Source of the DNA: Hydnum rufescens UP504 | Taxonomy: Eukaryota; Basidiomycota; Agaricomycetes; Cantharellales; Hydnaceae | Length of the DNA stretch: 30,985 bases | Reading direction: 5' to 3' | Assembly: GCA_014904985.1 (NCBI GenBank) | Contig: MU129309.1 | Coordinates: 1-30,985, forward strand | In this document: piece after piece, positions 29,758 to 30,985 of the stretch | Position numbering within the stretch: position 1 is the stretch's first letter | Layout: every line of letters begins with the position of its first letter | Translations under genes and position numbers: made by a program | Notes under the pieces: model-generated | Databases searched by the model: none | What the model was told of the DNA's origin: nothing | Seen by the model: only the letters and a program-made list of their open reading frames with translations

Positions 29758-30985
29758 GCGAACTCCATTTTTCAAAAGACAACTCCCTCCCCATGACTCC
29801 CCCTTTGCTCCACCATTCAAAATAGCGAATTACTTCTGGACCTCTTATGTCCAATGGAGAAGACCCTCAGGGTGACCTATTCCACTTTTCCTTAAGGGAA
29901 CTTGTCCAGGTTTGAAGGAGGAATAGCATGTAATGTGTCAATCTCCCCTTTTATCTTGAAATTGGAATATGTCCATCAGTTTTGAAGATTTAACTTGATT
30001 TCTTTTTCTCTGTGTGTCCCTTAAGTCCAACTTTTTCACTTTCTATTGAGTCGAAGTCTGGATTGCATATTAGGTGCAGCTAGCACACAAATTCATTAGT
30101 TCTCCCCCTCCCTCCAGTTTGAAGCTCCTTGAACAGCTGCTGGTCCCTGGGTGATTTCTCACTACAAAAAGCAAATTCTAACTACACTTTGACTAAGGTC
30201 TTAAGAAGAGATTCTTAGGGTGTGGTAATTTGACTGAAAGACACATTCTCACTTAATTGCTTGGGCTTTGTTGGCTCACTGCAATTTCCCCTGTTCAAAA
30301 GACCTTCCCCCACTTGGACCTGAACATCCGGATTAGATCTGTGATCCCCTCTTTCGTCCCCGGCTCAACATCGTGGACAGTAGTTGGATTGGTTTATAAC
30401 CATCCTGCTTACACCGGGTGTTGCCCAAAGTCCTCAACTGGCAGGAACCTAGCACAGCCTCTGGGGAATTTTGGCCTTGCTGGCCCTGGAATATTAATGC
30501 TCTGCCCAGTATTTCATCCCTTTTGGGCAATTTGCCTCAGTAATCTTGGAGATTCCATTCTGGAATCTCCTGTAACTTTCAGCATAGTGGGTTCCCCATT
30601 GGCATAGGTGATTGGGTTTTACTCACCTTGGTCAGTCATCTAAGCCTACCTAGTTAGGTACCACTTCCGGGGCAGATAATGGTACCTAAGGAGGTCCCAT
30701 CACTATTCTGGCTGAAATGGCCATTTTTATGATTTCACCTCCTGGCCCAGAATTGGCCAAAATGGCCGAAAATTGGCCGAAACTTGGCCGAAACTGAGAC
30801 TTAGAGAATCTCAGACTTGCAGTGGGCCATATGGGCTTATCGGGGATAATGTTTTCCATTTATAATTATTTATTTATTATCACTATATTATACATATGCT
30901 CCACAGGGTTTCAGTCCTGTGTTTTGTTTTTATTGACTTGTTTATTTATTTATTTATTTAAAAATTCATAAAAAACATACCACAC
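29758..30985. other. AT-rich stretch without supported gene
   Basis: No gene can be supported; the 116-codon plus frame at 30257 lacks an ATG and has no recognisable motif. Small structures: three to four ttggccgaaa units at 30751-30795, an inverted pair gagacttagagaatctcaga near 30796, and a (ttta)n run at 30941-30960. Confidence 0.5.

Noticed and set aside
29449..29820. 123-codon minus frame as a gene
   Set aside because: It follows the 161-bp direct repeat and reads without motif or credible context.
30257..30607. 116-codon plus frame as a gene
   Set aside because: It has no ATG, no recognisable motif and no splice support.

Overview
The window looks like repeat-rich DNA from a filamentous fungus, most likely an agaricomycete basidiomycete. 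The reasons are short introns (about 66-121 bp), a degenerate Ty3/gypsy chromovirus, nested LTR insertions and strong CpG decay. No rRNA, bona fide tRNA gene, CRISPR array or bacterial-type operon is visible. The species assignment is inference.

Positions 1-16397 hold a head-to-tail array of six copies of one unrecognised multi-exon gene, all on the minus strand. Each copy has a first exon of about 234 nt, and a second exon of exactly 140 nt in the five copies where it is complete. Copies 5 (11516-12908) and 6 (14324-15713) can be read as four exons giving open frames of 365 and 364 codons. Copy 1 runs off the window, copies 2 and 3 carry stops or frameshifts, and copy 4 has one frameshift. 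The predicted N-terminal half looks like an all-helical bundle. I suggest, as a hypothesis only, that it is related to the HeLo/MLKL-like cell-death bundles of fungi. Between copies lie further repeated blocks with traces of coding on the same strand.

Copies 5 and 6 arose by a 2.8 kb tandem duplication that also copied a DNA-transposon-like terminus inserted upstream of the gene. That insert replaces a conserved upstream block seen in copies 1, 3 and 4. The second unit has lost many CpG sites relative to the first.

Positions 16398-29033 are one large Ty3/gypsy chromovirus on the minus strand, inserted into the transposon fragment of copy 6. It has LTRs with 7-bp TGTAATA/TATTACA ends, a polypurine tract, a long Gag with a proline/glycine-rich segment and a zinc knuckle, protease, RT, RNase H, integrase and chromodomain. 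It also has about 2.8 kb of extra coding sequence between the chromodomain and the 3' LTR. It is dead: many stops are TGA where arginine (CGA) is expected, the RT YIDD motif reads YIDN, and there are several frameshifts. A solo LTR (16689-17270, target duplication CTTAC) sits inside its 3' LTR. An 834-bp inverted repeat with a tRNA-like head in each arm interrupts its gag region. Its 5' LTR is cut after 124 bp by unrelated sequence that starts like another LTR.

Positions 29034-30985 hold no gene I can support, only short repeats and AT-rich sequence.
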